A stretch of DNA of 64,000 bases from Nissolia schottii (lineage: Eukaryota; Streptophyta; Magnoliopsida; Fabales; Fabaceae). A program made the position numbers and the translations under genes. The notes beneath the pieces are model-generated. The model saw only the letters and a program-made list of their open reading frames with translations, ran no database searches and had not been told where the DNA came from. Of the stretch, positions 1 to 11,240 are shown piece by piece (the stretch's first letter is position 1; each line of letters opens with the position of its first letter). The stretch is taken from the NCBI GenBank assembly GCA_003254905.1, contig QANU01012207.1, positions 278,680 through 342,679 on the forward strand. Reading direction: 5' to 3'.

Positions 1-600
1 GAAAAATTTTAGAGAGAAATGGGAGAGAGGGTTCGGCCAAGGCTGAAATGGGAGGAGAGAAATTTGATAATTTTGGAATTTAATTAAAAAGGTGAATAGT
101 GGAAAGTATGGGTTATGATTTGATGAGGTATGGTGAATGACATTTTGGAAGCTTGATTTAGGGAAATTGTCTTTGACTAATCTCCCCCAAAACCGTGCAT
201 CCATCTCCATTCAGCTGAGGAGATTTTAATTTCTCCCAGTCCCGGTTCGCTCGTGTTTTATCGCTTGCAGTCTCGGTGCGTCGCGCACGGTCGTCCGAAA
301 AATATTCCGTTTGAACCGTCGCGATCCTCTATTTCCCACCTACCTAAGGGTATTAATATTAAAGGTGCTTGTGAAATTTTTCTCCGGGAGATTATTTTCA
401 CGTACACCGTTTTGCGTGCCAAATTTCATCGGCAACCGATGGCGGTTTGGTTGTGCGCCGAATTTTCCACCGCGACACGTCGAAATTCCTAGCGATATTT
501 TAACTAAAATTTTCTAATTAACTCTCTAATCGTGCTTAGAAAATTAATTAATCATTTATATTTTACGAATATTTTTCTAAGGGAAAATCGAGATGTTACA
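1..600 (-). mobile_element. 5' part of a long LTR (Ty3/gypsy-like), cut by the window edge
   Basis: Read on the minus strand, the segment begins TGTAACATC at 600 and runs left out of the window. Its 240-600 part matches, in inverted orientation, the first 600 bases of the LTR that starts at 8082. Shared landmarks are a run around CGGAATATTTTTCGGA, the CGATCGTCCGA-like block and the AGAGGATCGCGACG block. No coding sequence is seen; the short open frames here are chance. The family is assigned from the TGTAACA start and the relation to the other long LTRs in this window, so the clade is inferred. Confidence 0.7.
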
Positions 601-1800
601 TAAGTGCACCCAACTCATCAGTGGCGACCATGCTCAAGGGAGAGTCACTATATTTTGGACAAAACATTGGCATCCACCATGGCCCCCAGTAAAACATGTT
701 ACCAAGTGGCTTCAAAAACACAAGAGGGGGGGTGAATTGGGTATACAACTATTTCACAAAACTTTTTTTTACTTGGAAAACAAGCTAGACAATTTCAACA
801 AAGATATAAGAACAAGCAATAAAGCAAGCTAGCACAAGTAATGTTACGATGCCGGATTGTCATAACGATACCAAATCACTACTTTAGAGCCCACAATTAT
901 TTTTTCTTATGGGCTTCTAATGATGTGGTGTTTGTTGGCCTTTTCAGGTGCCCAACGCTACACCGCTTGGAGCTTCTAGTGTCAATTCTCCTTAGTTCTA
1001 AGATATTCCAAGTGAGTGGAGGTTCCGGCGCGTCGGCGGTGCCACATTAGTGGTCCGTCAATCAAGTCAATTATGCTTACAACATTTATAATATTATCTG
1101 CTTATTACCATGTTTATATGATGACACACTTATATGATGATATGCTAGGACAGAGACTTGTGATTATATGATGCATGATGAAACTTCTAGAATTGTATGG
1201 TTAGGCTTACATAACAGACCCTAACTAAGGGAAGGTTCCAAGGCTAAGACTTGGTATTTAAGTTGTCCACTGTGACGCGTCTCTCTTACCTGGGAACCTT
1301 CCCTAAGTACGGGACCTTAGTCCTTAATCTCCGACAAGTAAACAAGACTACATTGACTAAGAATACTATCTTCCATAATTAGTAGGCTTAGGACCTAACA
1401 ATTTGGGTGATCAATCTAGTTAAAAGACTTCACAAACAGTATGTCTTAGGGTAGATGACTCAGTTCGGTATGGGGTTAACATTCCCATAAATCAGACTTA
1501 GTATTAGATAGCTTAAGGGCATGCGTACCCTCACAGATCAGAGTTAGTATCATGCAACTTTAGGGTATGCGTACTGTCACAAATTCAGGTGATAAAGAGT
1601 GTAAGACTCCGCATATTTAGGGTATGCGTACCCTCACAAATTCAGCATCCGAGTTCCAGCGTACTCGAAACTGCAAGGGTTTATCCTGACGAAGCAAAAT
1701 CGAATTAAGGCTCCCTTGAATTGAGGATCAAGAGGCATCTCTCCTCACACCTCTCCACTGAAGATAGGCATACGCTATAGACAAATCAAATTTATTCCTC
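601..1800. repeat. LTR-derived repeat, inverted partner at 53690-54200
   Basis: Bases 930-1460 match 53690-54130 in reverse complement. Shared blocks include the GGAGCTTC/GAAGCTCC stretch, the CCACATTAGTGGTC block and the GGGAAGGTTCC / CTTGGTA blocks. The segment near 720 (AGAGGGGGGGTGAATTGGGT) resembles plant copia LTR starts, so more than one element may be mixed here. No gene is seen. Confidence 0.55.
1516..1633 (+). repeat. three copies of a palindromic GGGTATGCGTACCC motif
   Basis: The near-palindrome GGGTATGCGTACCC followed by TCACA occurs at about 1516, 1562 and 1619, spaced 46-57 bases apart. The first copy reads GGGCATGCGTACCC and the second ends in CTG instead of CCC. The intervening sequence is partly repeated (AAATTCAG). 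Confidence 0.75.
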
Positions 1801-2552
1801 AACAATCGTTTACTCAAATTTACCTCCTAGTTTGTTATATGTTTGATTTATCATTCCGTTATATACATAAATATATATACACACACAACGTCTTATGTGT
1901 AGTATTTGTGTGATATCAAAATACCTTCTCCTGAGATGACAAACCCACCCCTCTGTCAAATGATATTTTTCAGACATAATAAAGGAAAGTGAGAAAATCC
2001 CTCTCGTCCAATAGACAAGTTTCAACATCAACGGTAAGCTCTACTTTGCAGTGCAGTCTACCAAAGTTATGTTAGTAAATATGCTCCGAATTATTAAGGT
2101 AAGATCCCCTCATTTAGATCTTACGTATTTAACTACATTTTCGTACATTTTCGGCATATTTCCTTTTCAGTGGTAATGAAGCTTCATTCCTTTTCAAAAT
2201 TTAGATCGAACACTGAACATTGAGGAATGTATTTTCTTGGAGAATTTGACAAGCAACTTCAAATATAATATACTGATAAGGAAAACTGATTGTAATGAAG
2301 CACAAACCATATATTAAGTATCAGGGAGAGAGATTCCAGCAATGACAAAACAGCACCCCTATCCAAATAACCATATTCTTTCCTAACGGATGGCAAAAAG
2401 GAGAAAGAGACTCTCAACAAATTCAGAATGCAAGGGAAGAAAATAAATAAAAGAACAATGAAAAACCGCACGAAACCACTTTCCCATCAGGCATCTTGGG
2501 ACCCCCAACAAAACTTTCAGCTGCATAAATGACACTCTGAAGGAATGAACAA
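1801..2552. other. intergenic, 3' flank of NAP1
   Basis: AT-rich DNA with a short TA/CA microsatellite near 1860-1890. It probably includes the NAP1 3' UTR at its right end. No gene or repeat boundary is recognised. Confidence 0.5.
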
Positions 2553-5500
2553 CTACTGCTGCTTGCACTCTGGAGGCCTCTCACCTGCCTGACCATCGCC
2601 TAGCTGTGCTTTTCCACTCTTCTGAACATGCATAGCCAAAATGGAATCAGAAATAGAAAGCCCAGCGCCAAATAAAATTAAGATCATGTTAACTACAACG
2701 GCATCAAGCCATCAAATTAAAAGAAGAAAACACTAGTGATTGAGAACATACTTTCAATATTTAATTTAGATCAAAAAACCAAAATATCATACCTTATGTG
2801 CTGATGACTGCAGCAACATTCCGAAGCAAAATTGACACAAGGCAGGTGGAAAACAAATGCGTCAATTCAAGATAACAGAATACCCAAAAAGCAAGGTTTC
2901 AGCACTTCAAATCAATTAACACTATACCTTCTTTTTGGTCTTACTCTCTTCCTCATCTTCATCATCATCATCTTCGTCTTCCTCCTCGTCATCCTCATCC
3001 TCGTCATCTTCATCCTCCTCAATATCTACATCCTCGTCATCATCCTCCAAGTCTCCAAACTCCTCACCCTCAATGGCCTCCCCAGTAAACCATGACACAG
3101 CATGAGGGATAATCTTGTCTCTTATTGTTGACCTAAACAAGAATCAAAATCCACTGAGGATGAGGGAAAGGCAGCATGTGCACAACAGGTGTGACACACT
3201 AGAAAAACAAGACTTAGTTCACATAAGTGAAAGGCAGTTATGCTCACCCAACGTCATAGTCTTGTTCCATCTGATTCTGAAGTTCCTCTGCCTGTAAAAC
3301 CAAAAAAAGTAAATGAAATTGTTAAAGAAATATTAAAAAGTAAAACATGAAATTTATTACCAGCCTTAAATATATTGAAACGGACTATCATACCAAATCT
3401 TCATCAATGTCATCTCCATCTTCAGGAACTTCGGGTGGATTGAAAAAATTGAAGAAACTTTCACATTTTTCAGTCTTGGTAATGGGTTTAGCATTCTTTG
3501 CACCCTTCTTAGGTTTTTTCTTCAGAATCTTCTGCGTCAAGCATTTTCCTGGGTACCATTGAATTTCCGTCCTACGGAAAAAAAAGACCAGTAAACAAAA
3601 CTTATTCAATAACAACTTAACCCTTTTCTACATGATGGTAAACCATGGAAAAAAGGTGGAATGATACCATTGTGGAAGAAGACTTGCTTACCCGATTGCT
3701 TTCTCCAATATAGGTTCATCCTCATCAATCATATGATATGTTTTTGTCAGGACAGAATTTGAAAAATAAGGATTAGTATCAAAGAAGAACTCAAGCTTGA
3801 ATCCTTTAGGATCTTCTACCCTGCTCCACTTGATATCTTTGATATACTTGAGTGCATCTTCATCACGCTCCGAAATCTACTTTGGAGAGAAGCAATAAGA
3901 GGACAACTGAACAAGTAACTTTGGTGCAAAACTTATAGAAACATTAGGAAGGGTAGGTTTACAAATGAACATCATTAACTGACCTCTTCAGCTAGCACAT
4001 CATTGTGTTTCATTGCATTGAGCCAAAAAGCAGGCACTCCTTTCTCTACAAAAATCACAAGCAAACTGATATATCAGGGTATCAAAACCACTTAAAGAAT
4101 AGGGTGAGTATTGGTAATAACTACCTTTATTCTCCTCTGTCTCAGTTGTCGTTTCATCTGTTACTCCTTCCACTTCAGTCGAACCAGTTACTATTTCAAA
4201 CCGCTGCATCCATTCATAATAAGTTCAGCGATGAAGATATTGCATTAAATGTTCCAATACAACAGAAACAAGAACTTAAAAATTTTTGCAAGAAAACATA
4301 AGCATGCTCGAACTGGATAAAGGAACAAGCAATGCCTGCCTTAAATATCACAGTGCCTGATTTCTAAGAGGAGCAGATTATGCAACCAAATCAAACAACA
4401 AATAGAAAGATAGTGTATAACATCATATGCAACTCTACAGTTACAGATTCCTCAGCATACCTTTGTGTACAATGGTTGATACAGAATTTGGTATTTAGCT
4501 TCAAGAGCTGCTTTCTCCTCAAAATATTTGGCCTCAAATTCATCATGTTTACCCTGTAAAGTCAGAACACAAATTCTCAAGATGACATTATGAAATAACA
4601 CTTGCACATTCATTCAACTTTCCCGAGTAGCTAACTTTTAGCAAACACAAAACAATAAAGCAAAGTTCATGTCCAAACAATTAAAGCAATTGAATTTGAA
4701 ACTCAATAGATCATCACAAATGCAACAAGGAAATAGCATTTTACATTAATGAAACCACAGAAACCTATCCTCCTTATCATGTGTCAACTTCAGATGCACT
4801 TGCCATCTAACACTTCCATCAGGGGGTTACATTCTCTTCCCCATAGTGAATTTTATTGAATTTTTTCTCCAGATTCTCTTCTTAAGAGAGTCACTAGCAA
4901 CCAACCTATTATTTTGGAGCCAACTAATTTGTAATGAAGTAAAGTTTTCAAATTCACCCACTCTCATATTCCCAACATAACCAGTATTTTCTTAATTACA
5001 AGCGTATACACAATAAATATGTTCTATTCTGTCAAAAAATTTATAGGACGGAAATATCATACAGTAAACAAACAAACAACATGAAGGAGAATTCAAACAA
5101 TCACAAAAAAGTAGTATCACAATTCACAACAATTAAGCTTTGCAAAGCGAGAATAAACCTGAATCTCTCTGAGGACCTCAACACGCTTCCTGACATTAGG
5201 GGATAAGCTCTCCAGCACATCAGAGTGCTGCCCAGCCAGGCTCTGTATCTTGCTCTGCACATACAAAAATTCAGATATAAAACATAAGTAAATTTTAACT
5301 TGGTCCTTGAAATTTTTTGTTTAAACAACCAAAACCATACTGTTTGCAAGGAATTAAAATGTTAAAAAACTGGTGTTTACGCAACTTCTAGCTACATGGA
5401 CTAACATGAAATCTTTTAAAGACTAAGCGTATGAATTTAATCGTTAAAGGGCTAGAATGTTAAAACGAAGATCTCTCACGGATCCAAGTTTAGTTTCACT

Positions 5501-5931
5501 CAAATAAACACAGCCGAGAACCAATTAAATCTAATTTAACAAAGATACCAAAAGAACTCGAAACTTTGATAATCCAGCAACAACAAAAAAACAAACCAAC
5601 CCACAAATCTTCAATAAACCCAGCAAACAAAGCATCAAAATTTACCAAAAATTTAAAAATAACTGGGTTTTTGGTAATAATAAAAAAAAAGACAGAAGCT
5701 TTGTTTCAATTCGAATGAAACAAATTCAGAGGCATACCTTGAGAGCATTGACTAGGTCTGCCCGATTTTCTTCGTTGAGAGCTGCGCAGATAAATCAAAA
5801 CACAGCGCAAGAATCGCATGAGAATCACAAAAACAACTGAACTGAAAGAGGAAAATAGAAGAAGAAAGGAATTGGTGAGACTGAAAAATACCGGAACTGA
5901 GATCGGCCATGCTGAAGTTATCGTTGCTCAT
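2553..5931 (-). CDS. NAP1: nucleosome assembly protein 1 (NAP1), histone chaperone
   Basis: NAP1 proteins bind H2A-H2B and H3-H4, shuttle histones and help chromatin assembly and repair. Exons in transcript order: 5892-5931, 5738-5781, 5159-5254, 4461-4553, 4125-4203, 3984-4045, 3692-3876, 3394-3571, 3248-3291, 2928-3132, 2553-2621. All junctions are GT-AG and the phases close to 1095 nt, 364 aa, near the usual 370. The NAP fold runs from about residue 30 to 300, with family blocks such as [19 protein letters not shown] and [11 protein letters not shown] basic KKKPKK (about 217-222) could be a nuclear signal. Residues 304-336 are almost all Asp/Glu, as expected for NAP1. The protein ends CKQQ, a CaaX box known to be farnesylated in plant NAP1. 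The start [13 protein letters not shown] is preferred because it joins exon 2 in phase and matches plant NAP1 N-termini. Confidence 0.96.
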
Positions 5932-5997
5932 TATGAGATGAAGAAGAGAAGGAGGAGCGCGTGGTGTGAGAGGGAGTGCAGCAGGAGAAGAGTGCTA

Positions 5998-6015
5998 AAA
6001 CCCTAGATATATACT
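5998..6015 (-). promoter_or_regulatory. telo-box and TATA-like element upstream of NAP1
   Basis: AAACCCTA (TAGGGTTT on the gene strand) abuts a TATATAT run about 70-85 bases upstream of the NAP1 start codon. Telo-boxes are known in promoters of plant ribosomal, histone and replication genes, which fits a histone chaperone. The core promoter assignment is inferred from position only. Confidence 0.5.
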
Positions 6016-6193
6016 ATTGATAGAGAGAAGAAGGCGCACACAACACAGTTAAGAGGGTTTCTCCTGAACGGGGTTGCTCTCCCTCCTTTTTATAAACCAA
6101 AATTTTCAATTATTATGATTACTAGTGGGCTTAAGAGCTTCACGTCTGAATTACAAAGAATAAAATGGTAATGTACGTGAGTGAGGAGATTAC

Positions 6194-6225
6194 GGGTCGG
6201 GTCGGGTCGGGTCGGGTCGGGTCGG
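6194..6225 (+). repeat. six tandem GGGTC units
   Basis: Six uninterrupted GGGTC units followed by GG, about 265 bases upstream of the NAP1 start. The plus strand has seven closely spaced G-runs (six GGG and one GG), so a G-quadruplex is possible on the strand opposite the gene's coding sense. Confidence 0.85.
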
Positions 6226-6639
6226 ATTTGGAGAAAATAACACCCAATTCAAGCAAATCTTTATGGATTGCGTTGAGTTGGTTTTGCCGATTGTTAAACC
6301 TGACCCAATTCAATCCAACCAAAAATGGGTTGGATTGAGTCAAGTATTTGAGTAACCTGATTGTTTGTTTAGAAAAATAATCACAAGTAAATTAAAAAGA
6401 CGGAAGGAAGAAGGAGCTACCTCTTGTCAGTAACGCAGGAAGACGGATACAGTTTGTAGTCAATAGTAATGAATGGTCTACATCGGCCAGTAGATATTAT
6501 GTGCAATATGTGCAGTATGTGTATTTATGTATTACAACCTAATTGTGTACGGTGTATGGACCAAATGACTGTATATACATATATCTTTATCATAACCTCT
6601 TCTGTATGATCGTCTCGTAGACTAGTTCTCGTATAAGTC

Positions 6640-6856
6640 CATTGGGACTCTATCGCTTGCATATTTATAAACTTGCCTTTCTGAACGCGCATGGCTCCTA
6701 GTTTGTAAATAAGTAGGGAAAGAAAAAGTTTAAAATTGTTGTAAAAGTATTTGCAAAGCTAAAGGTATAGGATAGAAGTAACCCCAACCAATGGAGAAAA
6801 CAACCATGTGAGCATTGTTTACTACGTACAGGTAAGCGGCTAGCAGAGGTGTTACA
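6640..6856 (+). mobile_element. 3' end fragment of a long LTR
   Basis: The end AGCAGAGGTGTTACA and the preceding CGCGCATGGCTCCTAG and TTTGTAAATAAGTA blocks match the 3' end of the LTR at 8082-11240 (CGCGCGGCTCAT, TTTGCAAATAAGTA, GGGTGTTACA). The 5' part is missing. Confidence 0.65.
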
Positions 6857-8081
6857 AGGTGCACATAGTCCAATGTATGACCTTGTTTTGATTGTTTTAT
6901 TAAGGAAAGAAAATAAAAATAAAAGAGGGTTGATAAGGAGGGATTGCCACGGTTTCGTACAAGAATTTTGAGGGAAAATGGGATTAATGAAGAAATTGGA
7001 TGAATAGTGTGAAGTATGGTGTGTATAGTGCAAGGTATGGACTTTGGTAATTCATGTTTTGGAGAAATCAATTAGTTTTGGGGGTGAAGTCATGATAAAT
7101 CACGGCTCCCATGGCTGAAATGGAAGAGAAATTCAATTAAATATTATAATGTGAATAATGTGTTTGATCGTGTTTGGGCGAGAAAATTTTTAACCACAGC
7201 TTGACACGTGTCTAAAATTGTGTGGGCCCCGTGGCGAGATTTCTCAGCTTTTAGTATATAAATTGTCTAAAGCTTCACCTTTCAAACAATAAATATTCCA
7301 TTTCATGTAATAACTCATCATTTTAATTGTTATCCCTACCAAAACACATATGCACTTAATAATGTAATAAATATAACAATTAATGTGTAAATATGGTACC
7401 CGGTTTTCCTCTAAAGTTTCATACTTCCATGGGTAGTAACATGATTGTCTAAGAGGATGATGACTTTGGAAACAAAAAACCATTAAATAGATGGCTTTTC
7501 ATAGCCTACAGTAATTTTTCTTTTAGCTTCTCCATAGCCTCGTCATAGCCCTGCAAAAAAGATGATGGGTTTTTGATATAATCTATTTCTAATAATAAGA
7601 AATGGAAATGGTTCCACGACTCAAGCTACGCTATGCGGGAGTGCAAATTTCTTTATTCCAAGTGGAAAAAATTGTCACATGAAGTGAAAATTCCCAAAGA
7701 ACATCTAAAATTGGTTTATTGTGTAATGGTCCTCATCCATAATTTTAGAATGAATTCCTGTGAAATCAATTATAGATCTGACTATACATCTTATAAACTC
7801 TTATTTTAAGTAAATACCTCTTAAATTTAGAGGTTATATGTTTTTGTTAGACTACACCTAATTATATTTATTTAGAAATTAAATATAATTATAATTATTA
7901 AATAATTATAATTATTGTCTAAAATGTTAAATGTACTATTTTATTTCATGATATAAATCTTCACTCTGCAATCAACATCATCCGAAATATTTTAGATTTG
8001 ACATAGACATGTTAATTCAGAAACATAACAGATTTATGTATTATTTGTTAGACTAAAGCAAACCCTAAAAGGCAATAGGGA
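6857..8081. other. intergenic repeat fragments, no gene
   Basis: 6950-7150 resembles the opening bases of this window (GTGAATAGT, AAGTATGG, GGCTGAAATGG) and is probably another minus-strand LTR scrap. 7180-7263 is a short repeat shared with 13042-13125. From 7500 on the DNA is AT-rich with no recognised feature. Confidence 0.5.
7180..7263 (+). repeat. 84-bp dispersed repeat, copy 1 (partner 13042-13125)
   Basis: It shares ACACGTGTCTAAAATTGTG, TGGGCCC and GAGATTTCTCAGCTTTTA with 13042-13125, same orientation and same spacing. Each copy contains CACGTG. It is probably the end of an uncharacterised mobile element. Confidence 0.7.
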
Positions 8082-8876
8082 TGTAACATCTCACTCCTTC
8101 CTTAGCGAAAATTTCTCCAAATAACTGTTCGTAGGGCCCATTGTATGAGTTAGTATGCCGAGGTCAGTAGAAATTATTTTGTTGGGTATTGACAAATTCT
8201 GCTTACACTCAAATGATTCATCTCGACTCCTAGAGATGGATGAAAAACCTAAAGTGTCGGAAAAACGGAAATCGGTTCGGTTTCGAACGATTCCGCAGAC
8301 ACTAGAATAGCCTCCTTTAGCCAGTGGAACTGGGCAGAGGGCCTTAAGTTTGAGGAAACCATACCTTATAGGGGAAAGATTACCAAATCCCTAGAGTAAA
8401 CCCCCAATCCGCAACTAGGAAGCTTTGGCGATCGCAGGAATGCAAGTGGAGTGGTTGTCTGCGGACACAAGAGCTCAATGAGGTGACAAAGGTATCTGAG
8501 GAAACTACTCCTCCAGAGAAAAAGTCACAAATGCCTTGAATGAACCTTATTTCTAGGTGGAGGGAAATTAGAGGATCGCGACGATATGCTCGGAATATTT
8601 TTCGGACACCGTGCGCAACGCACCGGGACTGCGAACGGCCAAACACGAGCGAAACGGGATCAGGAGGGGCCCACATTGGAATTCACCAAGTGATGGCTGC
8701 AGATTTTTCAAGAAAAATAATAAAATAAGAGTTACTATTCATTGATGTGACCCGATGTGACTCCATATTTATCCAAATCAATTAATTAATTAACAAATTA
8801 AATTAGAAAGGGCATAATAGTAATTTTGGCCAAAAATTTTGGACAAATCTGCCCCCACAACCCACGGCTAGCCCCC

Positions 8877-8884
8877 TATAAATA
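8877..8884 (+). promoter_or_regulatory. LTR TATA box
   Basis: CCTATAAATAGCCCC is a strong plant TATA context and lies inside the LTR starting at 8082. A C/T-rich leader follows, as expected for the start of an LTR transcript. Confidence 0.65.
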
Positions 8885-9299
8885 GCCCCTCATTTCCTTC
8901 ATTTTTCTCAATTCTCTCATCTTTTCGAAGCTCTGTCGGAAAATCGTTCGGTCCGGAAACCCTACCGGAACGCTGCTGGATTCAGGAAGCAAGTTGGGAC
9001 AGCCAAGCCCTCAGGGAACCTGCATCTTCCCCACCATCTTCAACCTCCTCCAAGCCTCTAAGGAAGTGGGTAACCTTAGTTTTACTCACCTCCTTGGTGG
9101 TGTTTCCATGCTTGCTTTGTTTATGTTGTTTCATGTATTATGTTAGAACTACCATGCTAGGTTTTGATTGATTCTGAAGGGTCCTGTGACCTGGACTAGA
9201 TAGCAATATACTTGTTGGAACATATGTAAGATTCCCAAGAAGTGACCATGAGAAAAGAGAAAGAAAAGGCAAGGAAAACAAAGGAGTATGCTGTAGTTT

Positions 9300-9560
9300 C
9301 GCCAAGAATCGCTGAGCGGCCTCATGAGCCGATAAGCGGACTCATGAACCGCTGAGCGGCCCGCTGAGCGAAGTGTACCACTGAGCTGTCCTATGCTTCG
9401 CTGAGCGGCCTGTGCTGAATCTGAGCGATAAGGATGGAACATGGTTTTTAAACTCGGCAGCAGACCGCTGAGCGGCCTGAGGGCCCCTTTAAAAATGAGT
9501 TTTGGAAAAGTGGAGGAGCTAGTCTCAGGGACCACTGAGCGGACCCAAAGTCACGTTGAG
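9300..9560 (+). repeat. CGCTGAGCGG motif array
   Basis: About eight close variants of the near-palindrome CGCTGAGCGG lie between 9300 and 9560, with irregular spacers of 10-60 bases. They occupy the position where other LTRs of this group carry an ATTCGAAT array. Confidence 0.8.
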
Positions 9561-11240
9561 TGATCTGTGAGGCAAGGGACTCATGGGAGCTGTCTTGGGC
9601 ACATGGTCCAACAAGCAATGATCTAACTGATGTACATGATGGATGTATGTAATAGGTAGGATGTATGTGGAACCTTGGACAGGTTAGGATTAGGATATCA
9701 TGCATCATGAGGATTGGGTTGTCAGTAAGTGTTAGGACAACCTTAGAGAACTAGAGGTTAATCACCTAATGCTTAAAGATCATAATGGAACCTTAGGACA
9801 CATGTATGTAATTGTATGATAGGAAGTCTCTCTCTTGGCAGAGTCTACAGAAACGCCCCTCACCAGTCCCAAAAGGGTGGATTGGTCAATAGTGTTATCT
9901 CGCCAGTCCCAAAAGGGTGGATTGGTTAACGAGGTTAATGACACTAAAGAAAGAAAAGAAAGCATGAAAGAAAGAATGAAAGAAAGAAAAGATGAATGAG
10001 AAAAGGTGACGCCATGCCTAAGGTTATGATTATGATGATGTATGAGTCCACTTGGTTGTGTCACAAGGGCCAGCCCCTGCCTCCTACCTAGTGGAAGTTA
10101 TCCCACTTGATAGGCGATGATGGACATTAGACCCCATCGGTGGTTAGCAACCACTCAGGTGTGAGCGCAGCCTAGTCGTCGTCAAGTTGGGAACAGAAGT
10201 GGTTGTAGCCGTATGGCCACGGCTACATGAGCAAAGGACTAGATGAAAGGGATGCTAACCCGGGTAAGCCGCTATGCGTAAGAAAAGCAAAGAAGGACGC
10301 TAACCCGGGTAAGCCGGTATGCATAAGAGATCCTAAGTTTCCCCATGCATATAGTATGAAATGAATGTATATGCAATAATGTGATGAATGATGATGTGAA
10401 GAATGAATATGTGATGCATAAGTATATGAGAAGTAAGTGTATGTAAGTACATGTATGAAGTAAGTACCGTCAATAAAACGCTCGAGACGGCTATGTATGT
10501 ACACGAAGAAAGTAAATAAGCACGAGAACCTAGATAAGAAAGACTAGATCCCCAATCATCTAGTAAAGTAGATAAAGCCGTTCAGGACCCTAGGTTAAGA
10601 TAATAATCAGTAGGATGTTAGTATGCATGTAAACATAGAAATCTCCTGAGCGGCCTAGTTCATAAGTGAGTTAAAGCAGTACCCCTACGTTAAGGTAAAC
10701 CACTGAGGACAAACGTTCTCATCCCCAATCGCTTATGCTTCCAGGAGCGGACGAGTACTACGAGGAGCCCTAAGAAGAGCCACCCGCGGAGCAGTCCAGT
10801 GCAGGCTAGCAGAAGATCAGACCTGAGGACTAGCTAGTCTAGTTTTGCGCCACATAGGCATTTTTTATATGTAATTTGCTGTATATGACACATATATGTA
10901 AATTATTATAATACTCTACTGTTGTTGTAAATTATTTGTAAAGGACCATGTACTTGACTATGCTTCTGTTATAAATGCTTATGTTAGTAAGGATTAACCC
11001 TTGTAAGCTCAAGCTCTATCGTTTGTATTATATGCTTTAATTCACGCGCGGCTCATACTTTGCAAATAAGTAAAAAGTAGAAAAGTTTTAAAATGGTTCA
11101 TATTTTTCTTAACTCTTTATTTTCGAAAAGTAACAAAAGATTATAAGTATTCCCACCAAGTGATCAACAAAACCAAGTGATCAACAATCTAGTAAGCATT
11201 GCGTATGACTTAAGTATAGGCAGTTAGCTAGGGTGTTACA

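Larger units (their letters stand above)
8082..11240 (+). mobile_element. 3.16 kb long LTR (gypsy-like), probably solo
   Basis: It begins TGTAACATCTC and ends GGGTGTTACA, the TG...CA ends of an LTR. A TATA box lies 0.8 kb in, followed by an untranslated leader, a CGCTGAGCGG motif array, a conserved GAGGAC/GTTCTC stem-loop (10705-10720) and the GCGCGGCTCAT 3' block. Related LTRs are at 1-600, 36559-44815, 38373-44369, 39437-42666 and 60190-61430. I see no protein-coding interior or partner LTR, so a solo LTR is likely. No clear 5-bp target duplication is visible: AGGGA on the left, TGGGC on the right. Confidence 0.75.

Noticed and set aside
2832..3095. Hydrophobic 87 aa plus-strand frame resembling a membrane protein
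   Set aside because: It is the antisense of the acidic tract of NAP1.
6698..7071. Two overlapping 111-113 aa minus-strand frames
   Set aside because: They lie in LTR fragments, are of low complexity and show no domain.
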